This document shows, piece after piece, positions 9,280 through 17,553 of a stretch of 64,000 nucleotides of DNA. Position numbers and translations under genes: made by a program. The DNA lies in contig CAZFRO010000010.1 of NCBI GenBank assembly GCA_964521425.1, forward strand, positions 1 to 64,000, given 5' to 3'. The stretch's first letter is position 1. Each line of letters opens with the position of its first letter. Below the pieces are notes generated by a model. It did not search any database, had not been told where the DNA came from, and saw nothing but the letters and a program-made list of their open reading frames with translations. This DNA is from Joyebacterum sp964521425 (lineage in GTDB: Bacteria; Joyebacterota; Joyebacteria; Joyebacterales; Joyebacteraceae).

Positions 9280-10629
9280 ATGAGAGTTGTCATCATAGGA
9301 GCAGGAGTCGCCGGGCAGAGGTTGGCGACCAAGCTGTGCAATGAGAAACACGATGTCGTCGTGGTCGACCACCGATCGAAGCCCCTGGAGGAGATCGCCT
9401 CCGAACTGGACGTTCAGACCGTCCTCGGAAGCGGCATCAGCCCCGCGACCCTGGAAGAGGCTGGTGTCGCCAGAGCCGAGCTTGTCGCAACCGTGACGAA
9501 CCGGGATGAGGTCAACATACTGTCCGCCGTGTTTGCGCGCGCAGCCGGAGCACGGTACACGGCGGTCCGTGTATCGAGTGATGAACTGACCTCCAAGCGA
9601 CACGTGAAACACCTCTCTGCTCTGGGGATCGACCTGATCGTCAACGAACATGACGAGTCAGCTCGCGCCGTCTTGTCCGTACTCAATCTGCGCGGCGCCA
9701 GGGAGATCGTCCACATGGTGGAGGGACGCATCCAGGCAGTGGGAACGGATGTGCCTTCCGGTAGCCCCCTGCTCGCCGGGCCGCTTAAGGACTTCCCGAA
9801 TCCGGACATCCTACGCAACGTGCGCCTCATTGCGGTGATGCGTGAGGAGGGGCTGTTGATGCCGCATGGGGACATGACATTCGAGGCTGGGGACACCATC
9901 TACTGCGTCGGCCAGCCGGCTCATGTGCGGGCGTTTCTCAATGTCATCCGGCCGCAGCAGGTGGCGGTTCACAAAGTCGTTATCGCCGGAGGGAGCAACG
10001 TGGGATGGCGGCTTGCCCGTCACCTGGAGCAGACGGACAAACAGGTCATCGTAATAGAGAAGGACAGCGAGCGTGCCCACGAGTGCTCAGCAACACTCGA
10101 GAAGAGCATGGTGATCTCCGGCAATGCGCTGGACCGCGCAGTTCTGGATGAGATCAGCATCACGCGTGACACCGCCATCGTGGCCGCAACCGGCAACGAC
10201 GAGAACAACATCATTGCCTGCCTCCTTGCCAAGAAACTGGGAGCCTGCTTCGGGGTCGCACTCATCTCCAAGCCGGAGTATGTCTCGATCATCAACGAGG
10301 CCAAGCTGCTCGACCGAGCTGTCAGTCCCTATCTCGCGACGATGAACGCGATTCTCCGTTTCGTAAGAGGTACGAGCATTCGGGCGATAACGCTCTTGCA
10401 GAATGTGCCGGGGGAACTCCTGGAAGTCCACGTGTCCGAGGGCAGCAGGTTAGTGGGTAAGATGCTCAAGGATATGCGCCTTCCGCGGCGGGCGGTCGTG
10501 GCCGCCGTCGTGCGCGGAGAGGTCGCCGCTATCGGAACGGGCGACACTGCGCTCGCGGAGGGCGATCGGCTGATCGTATTCGCGCCACTGGGCGCCGCTT
10601 CGAAGCTCGAAATGGTGTTCCGCAGATGA
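9280..10629 (+). CDS. trkA: Trk potassium uptake regulatory protein TrkA
   Basis: 449 residues with two tandem RCK units, the usual layout and length of TrkA. Each unit starts with a Rossmann dinucleotide motif: VVIIGAGVAGQRLA at residue 3 and VVIAGGSNVGWRLA at about residue 232, each ending in an acidic residue after strand 2 (VVD, VIE). RCK_C domains follow each (about 145-225 and 370-449). In the family this cytoplasmic ring binds NAD(H)/ATP and gates the membrane subunit TrkH. The stop overlaps the trkH start by 4 bp, so the two are translationally coupled. The ribosome site (AAGGG) is weak but well spaced. Confidence 0.95.
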   Translation: MRVVIIGAGVAGQRLATKLCNEKHDVVVVDHRSKPLEEIASELDVQTVLGSGISPATLEEAGVARAELVATVTNRDEVNILSAVFARAAGARYTAVRVSSDELTSKRHVKHLSALGIDLIVNEHDESARAVLSVLNLRGAREIVHMVEGRIQAVGTDVPSGSPLLAGPLKDFPNPDILRNVRLIAVMREEGLLMPHGDMTFEAGDTIYCVGQPAHVRAFLNVIRPQQVAVHKVVIAGGSNVGWRLARHLEQTDKQVIVIEKDSERAHECSATLEKSMVISGNALDRAVLDEISITRDTAIVAATGNDENNIIACLLAKKLGACFGVALISKPEYVSIINEAKLLDRAVSPYLATMNAILRFVRGTSIRAITLLQNVPGELLEVHVSEGSRLVGKMLKDMRLPRRAVVAAVVRGEVAAIGTGDTALAEGDRLIVFAPLGAASKLEMVFRR

Positions 10630-12074
10630 GACCCCGCCCCGTTCTGCATCTCATCTCTTACACGCTTCTGTTCATCGCCCTCGGCGAGGGCATATGCTGG
10701 CTGATCTCCTGGCTCTCCGGGGATCCCGCACAGGCTCAGTGGGCGCTTGCACTGAGCACCGGGATGGTCCTGGGAATCGCCTTCCTGATGTGGTCGTTGA
10801 CACGTGGTCGGATTACTCTGTCCAGACGCGACGGATTTGCCATTGTCACGTTCGGATGGGTGGCGGCGACCGTCGCCGGGGCCTTCCCGTATCTCCTCTC
10901 GGGTGTCATCTCGCATCCCGTGTCGGCACTCTTCGAGACGATGTCCGGGTTCACAACAACCGGGGCCTCGGTGCTGACCGATCTTGAGTTCGTTCCGCGC
11001 GGAATCCTCTTCTGGCGCAGCATGACACAGTGGCTGGGCGGCATGGGTGTGCTGGTTCTCTGTGTCGCCATTCTGCCCTTTCTGGGAGTGGGCGGCTCGC
11101 GCATCTATCACGCCGAGATTCCGGGTCCCTCAAAGGACCGTCTGACACCGCGCATCGCATCCACCGCCAAGCTCCTCTGGGGGCTCTACCTCCTGCTCAG
11201 TGTGGCCCAGACAGTCCTGCTCATGACCGGTGGCATGGACTGGTTCGACGCCTCTTGTCACACGTTTACCACGATGTCGACGGGCGGCTTCTCCACTCGA
11301 ACGGCAAGCATCGCCGCCTTCAACAGCACATACATCGAGATCGTGATCATCGTCTTCATGTTCCTGGCGGGCGCCAATTTCGCGCTTCACTATCGTGCCC
11401 TCAGGGGAAAACCCCAGGTCTTCGCGCGTGATCCGGAGTTCAGATTCTACGCTGTGCTGTGGCTCGGCAGCTGCCTGGTCCTCAGTGCCAACGTCTGGGG
11501 AGGGGTCTATCCCGGGATCGGTCAGGCCCTGCGTGCGGGGTTCTTCCAGGGTACATCGATCATGACGACCACGGGCTACGTGACGCAGGACTTCAACGTG
11601 TGGCCGAACGCGTCGCGGTTGCTGTTGGTTCTCTTGATGTTTGTCGGAGGGTGCGGCGGCTCAACGGGCGGCGGCATCAAGGTCGTGCGTTTTCTCGTGG
11701 TTCTCAAGAAGATCGCGCGAGAGCTGGGTCGGACCATGCACCCGCGCACCATCATGAAGATCAAGCTCGGACGCCAATCCGTTGAGGAAAGCACGGTCTC
11801 GAACATCGCCGGGTTCTTCGTCATCTACGTGGCGATCTTCGCCCTCGCGTCTCTCGTGATGGCGCTCTTCACGCCCGACCTGGTCACGGCAGCATCGTCG
11901 GTCGCGGCCACGCTTGGCAACATCGGTCCGGGGCTTGGAGCGGTCGGCGCTGTTGAGACATACGCGTCCATTCCCGCCGCAGGTCAGGTGATCCTTACTC
12001 TATGCATGCTGCTCGGTAGGCTGGAGTTGTATACGGTGCTGGTCCTGCTACATCGTGGTTTCTGGAAGAGGTAG
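10626..12074 (+). CDS. trkH: Trk potassium uptake membrane subunit TrkH
   Basis: 482 residues, the typical TrkH/KtrB length, almost entirely hydrophobic helices. The repeated pore/selectivity-loop regions are visible (ETMSGFTTTGASVLTDLE near residue 107, FTTMSTGGFSTRT near 216, GTSIMTTTGYVT near 310 and a fourth, degenerate loop near 430, ATLGNIGPGLGAVG), as expected for the four-fold M1-P-M2 potassium channel fold. It moves K+ across the inner membrane with TrkA as gating partner, directly upstream with an ATGA overlap. The gene ends 11 bp from the end of the convergent radical SAM gene. Confidence 0.95.
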   Translation: MRPRPVLHLISYTLLFIALGEGICWLISWLSGDPAQAQWALALSTGMVLGIAFLMWSLTRGRITLSRRDGFAIVTFGWVAATVAGAFPYLLSGVISHPVSALFETMSGFTTTGASVLTDLEFVPRGILFWRSMTQWLGGMGVLVLCVAILPFLGVGGSRIYHAEIPGPSKDRLTPRIASTAKLLWGLYLLLSVAQTVLLMTGGMDWFDASCHTFTTMSTGGFSTRTASIAAFNSTYIEIVIIVFMFLAGANFALHYRALRGKPQVFARDPEFRFYAVLWLGSCLVLSANVWGGVYPGIGQALRAGFFQGTSIMTTTGYVTQDFNVWPNASRLLLVLLMFVGGCGGSTGGGIKVVRFLVVLKKIARELGRTMHPRTIMKIKLGRQSVEESTVSNIAGFFVIYVAIFALASLVMALFTPDLVTAASSVAATLGNIGPGLGAVGAVETYASIPAAGQVILTLCMLLGRLELYTVLVLLHRGFWKR

Positions 12075-12085
12075 AACGTACCAGA

Positions 12086-13027
12086 TCAATCCGCCACATC
12101 AACGTCGGCATAGCCTTCTTCGAGTGCTGCCTTCGCCTCCAGGTGTCTCCGGATATACTGCCCGCAGTTGCTTCCGAACCTGTTCTCTTCAGGCTCTCCG
12201 ATGCTCAGAAGCACGTCGTACCCGGCGGCGCGGAGCCGCTCGATCATCGCGCTCCCCTCCTCCCCTCCCGGGACGATGCCGGACACGATGTCATTCCTCA
12301 CAGCCTCGTGTGTCGGATTGATGGGTGTGATCTTGATGACGAACGTCTCCGGGTCGAAATGCGTAAGTAGCACGCCGGGATCAATCGGCGAGCCCTCAGC
12401 CAGGGCGAAGTTGAGCGTGACCTTCCTGTCACCCGGAGAGCGGAAGTGCTTGCCGTACTGTGCAATCTCCCCGAACGTCCACTTGCTGCCCGGAATCAGC
12501 TTGTCGCGAAGCTCGAGATCCGTCGTGTGGATCGAGAACTGTAGCTGGAATCTCCCATCACCGTACTGCGCGTCCTTCACGTTCTTCAGCCTCTCGAAGA
12601 ACGCGTCACGTCCGGAAGGCGCTATCGTCGACACGGCCGGGATGAGACCCGGGGCGTCGTACCGGTGCGGAAGCTCCTCGAGGACGTCCAGGACCGCGGG
12701 ATTGAGCGATGGCTCTCCTACTCTGGCGAACTGCACCTTGAACTTCTTGACGGGAATGCGGCGGTCCGGAAACCTCTTCTCGATCAGGTAGTCGAGCTGC
12801 TCGAAAATCTCTGACTTCGACAGCTTGCCCTCGTAATGGCCCCCCGCATCGCAGAATGCACACTTGATGGGGCAGCCAAAGAGGCTTGAGATCATGAGCA
12901 CCCACTTGTCGGCAAGCGGCAGCGGTGGCTGCACAGACTCGGCGAACTCAAGCAGTCTCCCAGTCCCGATCTCGGCGACGTATGCGGTCGCCAGACCCTC
13001 TCTTCCCGCAGAGGTGAGGATCTTCAT
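12086..13027 (-). CDS. Radical SAM protein, last gene of a three-gene operon
   Basis: 313 residues. A CxxxCxxC motif (CPIKCAFCD, near residue 52) binds the 4Fe-4S cluster that cleaves S-adenosylmethionine, and the central part has the usual TIM-barrel strand pattern (KVQFARVGEPSLNP, LIPAVSTIAP, LQFSIHTTD). It resembles the RlmN-like subset of radical SAM proteins in size and in the GEPSLNP segment, but the C-terminal RlmN cysteine context is not clear, so I do not call it a methyltransferase. The start codon overlaps the stop of the upstream flavoprotein gene by 4 bp. It is encoded after an isochorismatase-family hydrolase and a thioredoxin-reductase-like flavoprotein, which suggests a shared small-molecule pathway or a flavoprotein electron donor for the radical enzyme. 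Confidence 0.8.
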   Translation of the reverse strand: MKILTSAGREGLATAYVAEIGTGRLLEFAESVQPPLPLADKWVLMISSLFGCPIKCAFCDAGGHYEGKLSKSEIFEQLDYLIEKRFPDRRIPVKKFKVQFARVGEPSLNPAVLDVLEELPHRYDAPGLIPAVSTIAPSGRDAFFERLKNVKDAQYGDGRFQLQFSIHTTDLELRDKLIPGSKWTFGEIAQYGKHFRSPGDRKVTLNFALAEGSPIDPGVLLTHFDPETFVIKITPINPTHEAVRNDIVSGIVPGGEEGSAMIERLRAAGYDVLLSIGEPEENRFGSNCGQYIRRHLEAKAALEEGYADVDVAD

Positions 13028-13905
13028 CGAGTCTTCCCTCCCAACCGTGCTGCCACTCTCATGCTGGCAAGAACACCTTGGCCGATCGCGATGGCCGTCT
13101 GACGGAAGATCCCGCTTCTCACGTCACCGGCGAAGATGAGGCCATCCCGACACTCCGGTTCACGGCCGTCCCCACACAGACTGCCCGAGATGAACCCATC
13201 GTCGGGTTGTCTCCCGATCGCGATGACTAGATAGTCGGCGCGCATCGGCGCCTCACCACCACACGTGAGTAGAAGTCCGCCCCTGGGATCGACCGCGACA
13301 TTGGTCAGTCTCCTCTCCTCCCGATACGTGATCCTCGGTGATGAAGACGCCCTCTCGTACAGAAGCGGCAGGCAGCTCCGATTCGTGCCCCGATTCAGTA
13401 TGACGACGTCGTTTTGCTCCGCCAGGTTGAGTGCATAGTCGAAAGCGGCGTCACCCGCGCCCACGATGGCGACCGTCGCACCCATCGTATTACGTAGGGG
13501 GTAGACCTCGCTGAAGACTCTGTCGGCCACACCCTCGGACAATGCAGGATCATCCATCTTGAGCGCTCTCGTCCCGGACGCCACGATCACAGTGCGAGCG
13601 CGAATCGAGCCCTGCGCAGTCTCAACGATGAACGACCCATCCTCGTGATCGAGCGCTTTCACCTCACTTGGGACTACTTCAACGTGCGCCGTGCTCAGGT
13701 GTTGTTCAAGAAGCCGCACGAGATCCGGCCCCGAAATCCCGTCTGGAAAGCCGGGGTAGTTCTCCACGAGATGGGCATTCCTGAGAAGCCCACCGATCTT
13801 GTCCTTCTCAAGAAGAACGGGCTCGATCCCGTATCGCCTGAGCTGGATCGCAGCTGCAATCCCGGCTGGGCCTGCGCCCACTATCACGACATCTCTTATC
13901 GTCAC
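13024..13905 (-). CDS. FAD/NAD(P)-binding oxidoreductase, thioredoxin-reductase fold without CxxC
   Basis: The GTG at 13905 forms a GTGA overlap with the upstream stop and has a GGGGGA site, so I prefer it to the TTG at 13923. Protein of 293 residues: FAD motif VVIVGAGPAGIAAA at the N-terminus, FAD-contact PGFPDGISG, a second Rossmann motif VAIVGAGDAAFDYAL (~residue 150) for NAD(P)H and a C-terminal GLIFAGDVRSG...Q.AIAIGQG FAD segment. The redox-active CxxC of true thioredoxin reductases (CATC after the second motif) is absent, so it more likely passes electrons to another protein, as ferredoxin-NADP reductase-like or YpdA-like members do. Its neighbour radical SAM enzyme is the obvious candidate partner (inference). 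Confidence 0.85.
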   Translation of the reverse strand: MTIRDVVIVGAGPAGIAAAIQLRRYGIEPVLLEKDKIGGLLRNAHLVENYPGFPDGISGPDLVRLLEQHLSTAHVEVVPSEVKALDHEDGSFIVETAQGSIRARTVIVASGTRALKMDDPALSEGVADRVFSEVYPLRNTMGATVAIVGAGDAAFDYALNLAEQNDVVILNRGTNRSCLPLLYERASSSPRITYREERRLTNVAVDPRGGLLLTCGGEAPMRADYLVIAIGRQPDDGFISGSLCGDGREPECRDGLIFAGDVRSGIFRQTAIAIGQGVLASMRVAARLGGKTR

Positions 13906-14555
13906 CCGTCCCCCAAGATGCAAGCTGCGACATCCTCGACGAACGCGAGCGTCGCGAAGCCGTGTGACAGATTGAGAAGCGTTGCGAGATGGAAGCTCTC
14001 ATCGTACGTGGCGGTGCCGTCAACTGGAAAGGTCACCTCGAAGCCGCGAACGAAGGCAGCGCGCGCGGTCGTCTCACAGCAGAGGTGCGTCATCACACCG
14101 GTGATGATTACGCGTTCGATCCCGTGTCGCTTCAGTCTGTCCTCGAGATCGGTGTTGTAGAAAGCATCGTACTGGCTCTTCCTGAGAACGACACCGATCG
14201 ACGTATCAAGATCGGTCGTGATCTCGCTTGAGGGATCTTCCTCACGAATAAGGTCACTCCACCAGAGTGCCAAGGCTCCAGCGTTCTCGGGTGTGTTCAG
14301 GTGACGCGTGAAGATCACGGGCAGATTGCGTTCTGAGAAGAGAGCGGCAAGCGTACGGATACCGGGAACGATATCCGCGGCGCCCGGGACATGCGCGTGC
14401 GAGTCCGGATCGAGGAAGTACTTCTGCATATCCAGAACGATGAGCGCAGTTTTCCCGGGAGTGAAGGCGCTGCGACCAAGCTCGGTCGCCCGCTCCACGA
14501 GTTCCCTGGTCTTCCGGCGAAACGACTCGCTATTGAGGTAGTTGTCCTTTGCCAT
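13902..14555 (-). CDS. Isochorismatase-family cysteine hydrolase
   Basis: With the ATG at 14555 the protein has 217 residues, the family's usual length; an open extension to 14654 lacks a ribosome site and family similarity. The catalytic triad is visible: Asp42 in IVLDMQKYF, Lys126 in LRKSQYDAF and Cys159 in GVMTHLCCETTARAAF, including the expected cis-peptide region before the Cys. Members hydrolyse amides or vinyl ethers (nicotinamidase, N-carbamoylsarcosine amidase, isochorismatase); the substrate cannot be told from sequence. It heads a coupled operon with a flavoprotein (GTGA overlap) and a radical SAM protein. No clear Shine-Dalgarno precedes the chosen ATG, so the start is less certain than the function. 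Confidence 0.85.
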   Translation of the reverse strand: MAKDNYLNSESFRRKTRELVERATELGRSAFTPGKTALIVLDMQKYFLDPDSHAHVPGAADIVPGIRTLAALFSERNLPVIFTRHLNTPENAGALALWWSDLIREEDPSSEITTDLDTSIGVVLRKSQYDAFYNTDLEDRLKRHGIERVIITGVMTHLCCETTARAAFVRGFEVTFPVDGTATYDESFHLATLLNLSHGFATLAFVEDVAACILGDG

Positions 14556-14692
14556 GTGCAAGGATAGCACAGGCGGCGCCGGCTCTGCTACGACCTGCGC
14601 GTAAACAACGAGGTCCCGTGCAACCGCACGGAACCCAAAGAAACCTGCAGGCACAACACCTTAATCGACGGCCGGACCTGCTTAGACCGCAA

Positions 14693-15319
14693 TCACTCGT
14701 CTATCTTCCTGAGCCAGACTTCCTTCCAGAAGAAGAAACAGCTGCGATCGCACCCTTCCCTGCCGTATATGCCCGTGCCGTGACATATCCCACCCTCAAG
14801 GATCACGGTGCGATTGATCTTCTGCATCACGTGGTTGTGCTCATCGAGGATCTGACGGACGGGCTTCAGCACGCGGAACCGACGACCACAGTACTCCTCC
14901 ATCGGACGCAGGAACTTGAGACCACCGTTCTTGCCGTTGTCATCAAGTGTCTCTCTGATCTCATCGGGGGTCAGTACCTCAATCAGATCACCGGCCTTGA
15001 GACCCGTGTGTATGCGTCGGGGAATCTCGGGCGCCGATGTTCCGTCCTCCTGTTCGTCCCAGTTCATGCGCCCTCCGTATGGCTCAGGCTCGGTCTTCGT
15101 GACGCGTGCCAGGACGGCGTTCGCGCGTCTCCTGAGCCCCATGGCTTTGGCGCGCACGAATCGGAAGGCCTCCTCGATGGCGCTGAGAGGAGCAAGGGCG
15201 TCGTCCATCCATCGAAGCTGACAGAGATCCCATGTGGACTCCGGCAGCCCGCCGGTCACGATCGCTGCATCTGTGATCTCATCGGAGATCGAGTGATGCC
15301 GAACGAGGTTCACGTACAT
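14693..15319 (-). CDS. Protein of unknown function with conserved Cys-rich C-terminus
   Basis: 208 residues, no signal peptide or membrane helix; TGGAGG stands directly upstream of the ATG. The N-terminal half is helical (DAxLAPLSAIEEAFRFVRAK), the middle carries a beta stretch (LKAGDLIEVLTPDEI). The C-terminal ~75 residues show a pattern I have seen in uncharacterised proteins of biosynthetic clusters: GGLKFLRPMEEYCGRRFRV, then an ILDE turn and LEGGICHG...CDRSCFFFWKEVWL. The spaced cysteines and histidines look like a small metal-binding or structural motif. I cannot assign a function. It sits alone between the isochorismatase operon (same strand) and the divergent acetate kinase operon. Confidence 0.65.
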   Translation of the reverse strand: MYVNLVRHHSISDEITDAAIVTGGLPESTWDLCQLRWMDDALAPLSAIEEAFRFVRAKAMGLRRRANAVLARVTKTEPEPYGGRMNWDEQEDGTSAPEIPRRIHTGLKAGDLIEVLTPDEIRETLDDNGKNGGLKFLRPMEEYCGRRFRVLKPVRQILDEHNHVMQKINRTVILEGGICHGTGIYGREGCDRSCFFFWKEVWLRKIDE

Positions 15320-15585
15320 CCTCCAGACTCTCTCGAGAGTCAGATGTGGTGTACTGTGGAATACACTCCCCTACCATACAGCAGCAGCAATCTTTCTCAA
15401 AGCGCCCAAAGCGAGAGTAGCACTATCCGTAGAAGATATCAGGGAGATGTTATGCTGGGGAATCGTCCCCCCCTCGGGGCGCGGAATCGCCTATTGGCAC
15501 CGCCTTTGCAGTTGTTGAACCAGAGTCCCATCGTCTACCATGGGAGTGTTGTCAATGTCATACGCTTGGAGGCGAGAGGTAGATC

Positions 15586-17550
15586 ATGAACGTACTGGTA
15601 CTGAACTGCGGCAGCTCTTCCGTGAAATTCCAGCTGGTGGATCCGGTCAGCAAGCGGGCTCTTGCCAAGGGCAACGTCGAACACATCGGTTCGCGCCACG
15701 CCCTCCTCACCTGCCTGGCCCAGGGGAAGAGTGAGATCAAGGAAGTCCTGGAGGTCCCGAATCACAACGCCGCGATCAGACTCGCGCTCTCGACTCTTCT
15801 TCATCCGGAGTACGGGGTCATCTCCGATCCGTCGGAGATCGATGCCGTCGGGCACAGAGTCGTGCACGCCGGAGAGGAACTCACCGATTCTGTTCTCATT
15901 ACGGACGATGTCATAGAGATCATCCGCTCCTGTGTCAAGTTCGCACCCCTTCACAATCCACACAACCTCTGCGGCATAGAGATGGTGATGGAGCTTCTGC
16001 CTGACGCTCCGCAGGTCGCCGTCTTCGACACGGCGTTCCACCAGCAGATGCCGGCCGAGGCATACACCTACGCTCTTCCTCTGACCGCCTACACGCAGCT
16101 TGGAATAAGACGCTACGGGTTCCACGGCACTTCCCACAGGTTCGTCGCCACGGCAGCCGCGAAGAAACTCGGCCGACCGCTCGAGGAACTCAAGTTGATC
16201 ACGTGTCACTTGGGAAACGGCGCGAGTGTGGCCGCCGTCAAGGGCGGCGTGTCGGTTGAGACATCCATGGGCTTCACGCCGCTTGAGGGACTTGTGATGG
16301 GCACAAGAAGCGGCGATATCGACCCCGCCATCGTGCTCTATCTGATGGAGCGCGAGGGACTCGGAAGCGGCGAGGTGAACACGATACTCAACAAGAAGAG
16401 CGGACTCCTGGGGCTCTCCGGTGTCAGCAACGACATGCGGGAGCTTCTCACCGAGACCGAACAGGGCAACGAGAATGCGGCACTCGCCGTCGACATCTTC
16501 TGCCATCGCATCCTGAAGTACATCGGCTCCTACGCAGCCGTGATGGGTGGACTGGACGCGCTTGTGTTCACCGGAGGAATCGGCGAAAACTCCCCACAGG
16601 TGAGGGAAAAGGCCTGTGCTGGACTGGAGTTCCTTGGCATCAAGCTCTCCCGCGCGAAGAACGCGAAGAACGCGACCAGTATCGGTTCGGGTCGGACCCC
16701 GGTTCTCGTGATAGACACGAACGAGGAGCTGGCGATCGCCCAGGACACGCGCCGCATTCTTATGGGAACGTCGGCGACGAAGAAGAAGCCATCGGCTGGG
16801 CACAAGGCCAAGGCGCTGAGTTCGGAGGAGCGTCTTGAGCTTGTGACGCTCTGGGGACACAGACCGGGGATGAGCACAGCCGGACTGGCGCTCGAGCTTT
16901 CGGAGACACTCGGTGCAGATATCTCCCCTGAGCAGGTTGCATCGGAGCTTGACCGGATGGGACTCCCGCGCACACGCGAGGCGGAGGCTCTCAACGGTGG
17001 CCAGATGGGACGACCCGAGATCTCCCCCGCCGCACTCGAGGAGCCTGAGGCCCCGAAAGGACTCAATGCGTCCGACACCGGGTGGATCATCGCGCGGTGC
17101 TGGCTCACGGCGATGGAGCAGACTGCTCGCGACTTCCATGGCCGCCGCCCTCATTTCTTCACATACAGGGCATACGAGCACTCCACGGGTGACTGGCTCA
17201 GGATTCTGAAGAGCGAGTACGGGATCGAGCCGAGACCCGCGGCCACGATCAAAGAGGCCGTAGATAGCTACACCGAGATCGGCGTCCAGACAGGACTCTT
17301 CAAGGACACCACGCAGTTCGATGTGGACGAGGTTACACCGAACAGGGTCGACGTGAAGATCTCAAGCTGTCCCTACACCCACGTCTGCCAGGACCTCCTC
17401 GACCAGGGTTCATCCCTTGTGGCCCTGACGTGTCCACGACTCGGATGTTTCAATGCAGCAGTGAAGCTGCTTTCCGGCATAGACACGAGCTATGAGCTTC
17501 TCAGGATGAGGCTCCTTGAAGGGTGCGAGGGCACGATAGAACGGACGTAG
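15586..17550 (+). CDS. ackA: Acetate kinase with a novel ~250-residue C-terminal extension
   Basis: Residues 1-~395 are a complete acetate kinase (acetyl phosphate + ADP = acetate + ATP): LNCGSSSVKF at 6-15, the GFHGTSHRFV loop, HLGNGASV phosphate loop, MGTRSGDIDP and FTGGIGENSPQVR. Acetate kinases normally end here at ~400 residues. This one continues in the same frame with a Lys/Ala linker, a helical region (~412-475, LWGHRPGMSTAGLALELSE) that looks like a small helix-turn-helix, and a globular domain (~485-654) with cysteines in SSCPYTHVCQDLL, CPRLGCFNAAV and EGCEGT, weakly reminiscent of the L-2-amino-thiazoline-4-carboxylate hydrolase/V4R-type folds (tentative). A ribosome site (GGAGGCGAGAGG) precedes the ATG. 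The HEAT-repeat gene starts 3 bp after the stop, so the two form an operon. Confidence 0.93.
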   Translation: MNVLVLNCGSSSVKFQLVDPVSKRALAKGNVEHIGSRHALLTCLAQGKSEIKEVLEVPNHNAAIRLALSTLLHPEYGVISDPSEIDAVGHRVVHAGEELTDSVLITDDVIEIIRSCVKFAPLHNPHNLCGIEMVMELLPDAPQVAVFDTAFHQQMPAEAYTYALPLTAYTQLGIRRYGFHGTSHRFVATAAAKKLGRPLEELKLITCHLGNGASVAAVKGGVSVETSMGFTPLEGLVMGTRSGDIDPAIVLYLMEREGLGSGEVNTILNKKSGLLGLSGVSNDMRELLTETEQGNENAALAVDIFCHRILKYIGSYAAVMGGLDALVFTGGIGENSPQVREKACAGLEFLGIKLSRAKNAKNATSIGSGRTPVLVIDTNEELAIAQDTRRILMGTSATKKKPSAGHKAKALSSEERLELVTLWGHRPGMSTAGLALELSETLGADISPEQVASELDRMGLPRTREAEALNGGQMGRPEISPAALEEPEAPKGLNASDTGWIIARCWLTAMEQTARDFHGRRPHFFTYRAYEHSTGDWLRILKSEYGIEPRPAATIKEAVDSYTEIGVQTGLFKDTTQFDVDEVTPNRVDVKISSCPYTHVCQDLLDQGSSLVALTCPRLGCFNAAVKLLSGIDTSYELLRMRLLEGCEGTIERT

Positions 17551-17553
17551 CGA

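Noticed and set aside
15430..15470. Extended -10 (TGTTATGCT) as the ackA promoter
   Set aside because: No -35 box is found at a sensible distance, and other AT-rich words in the same region score no worse. Left unassigned.
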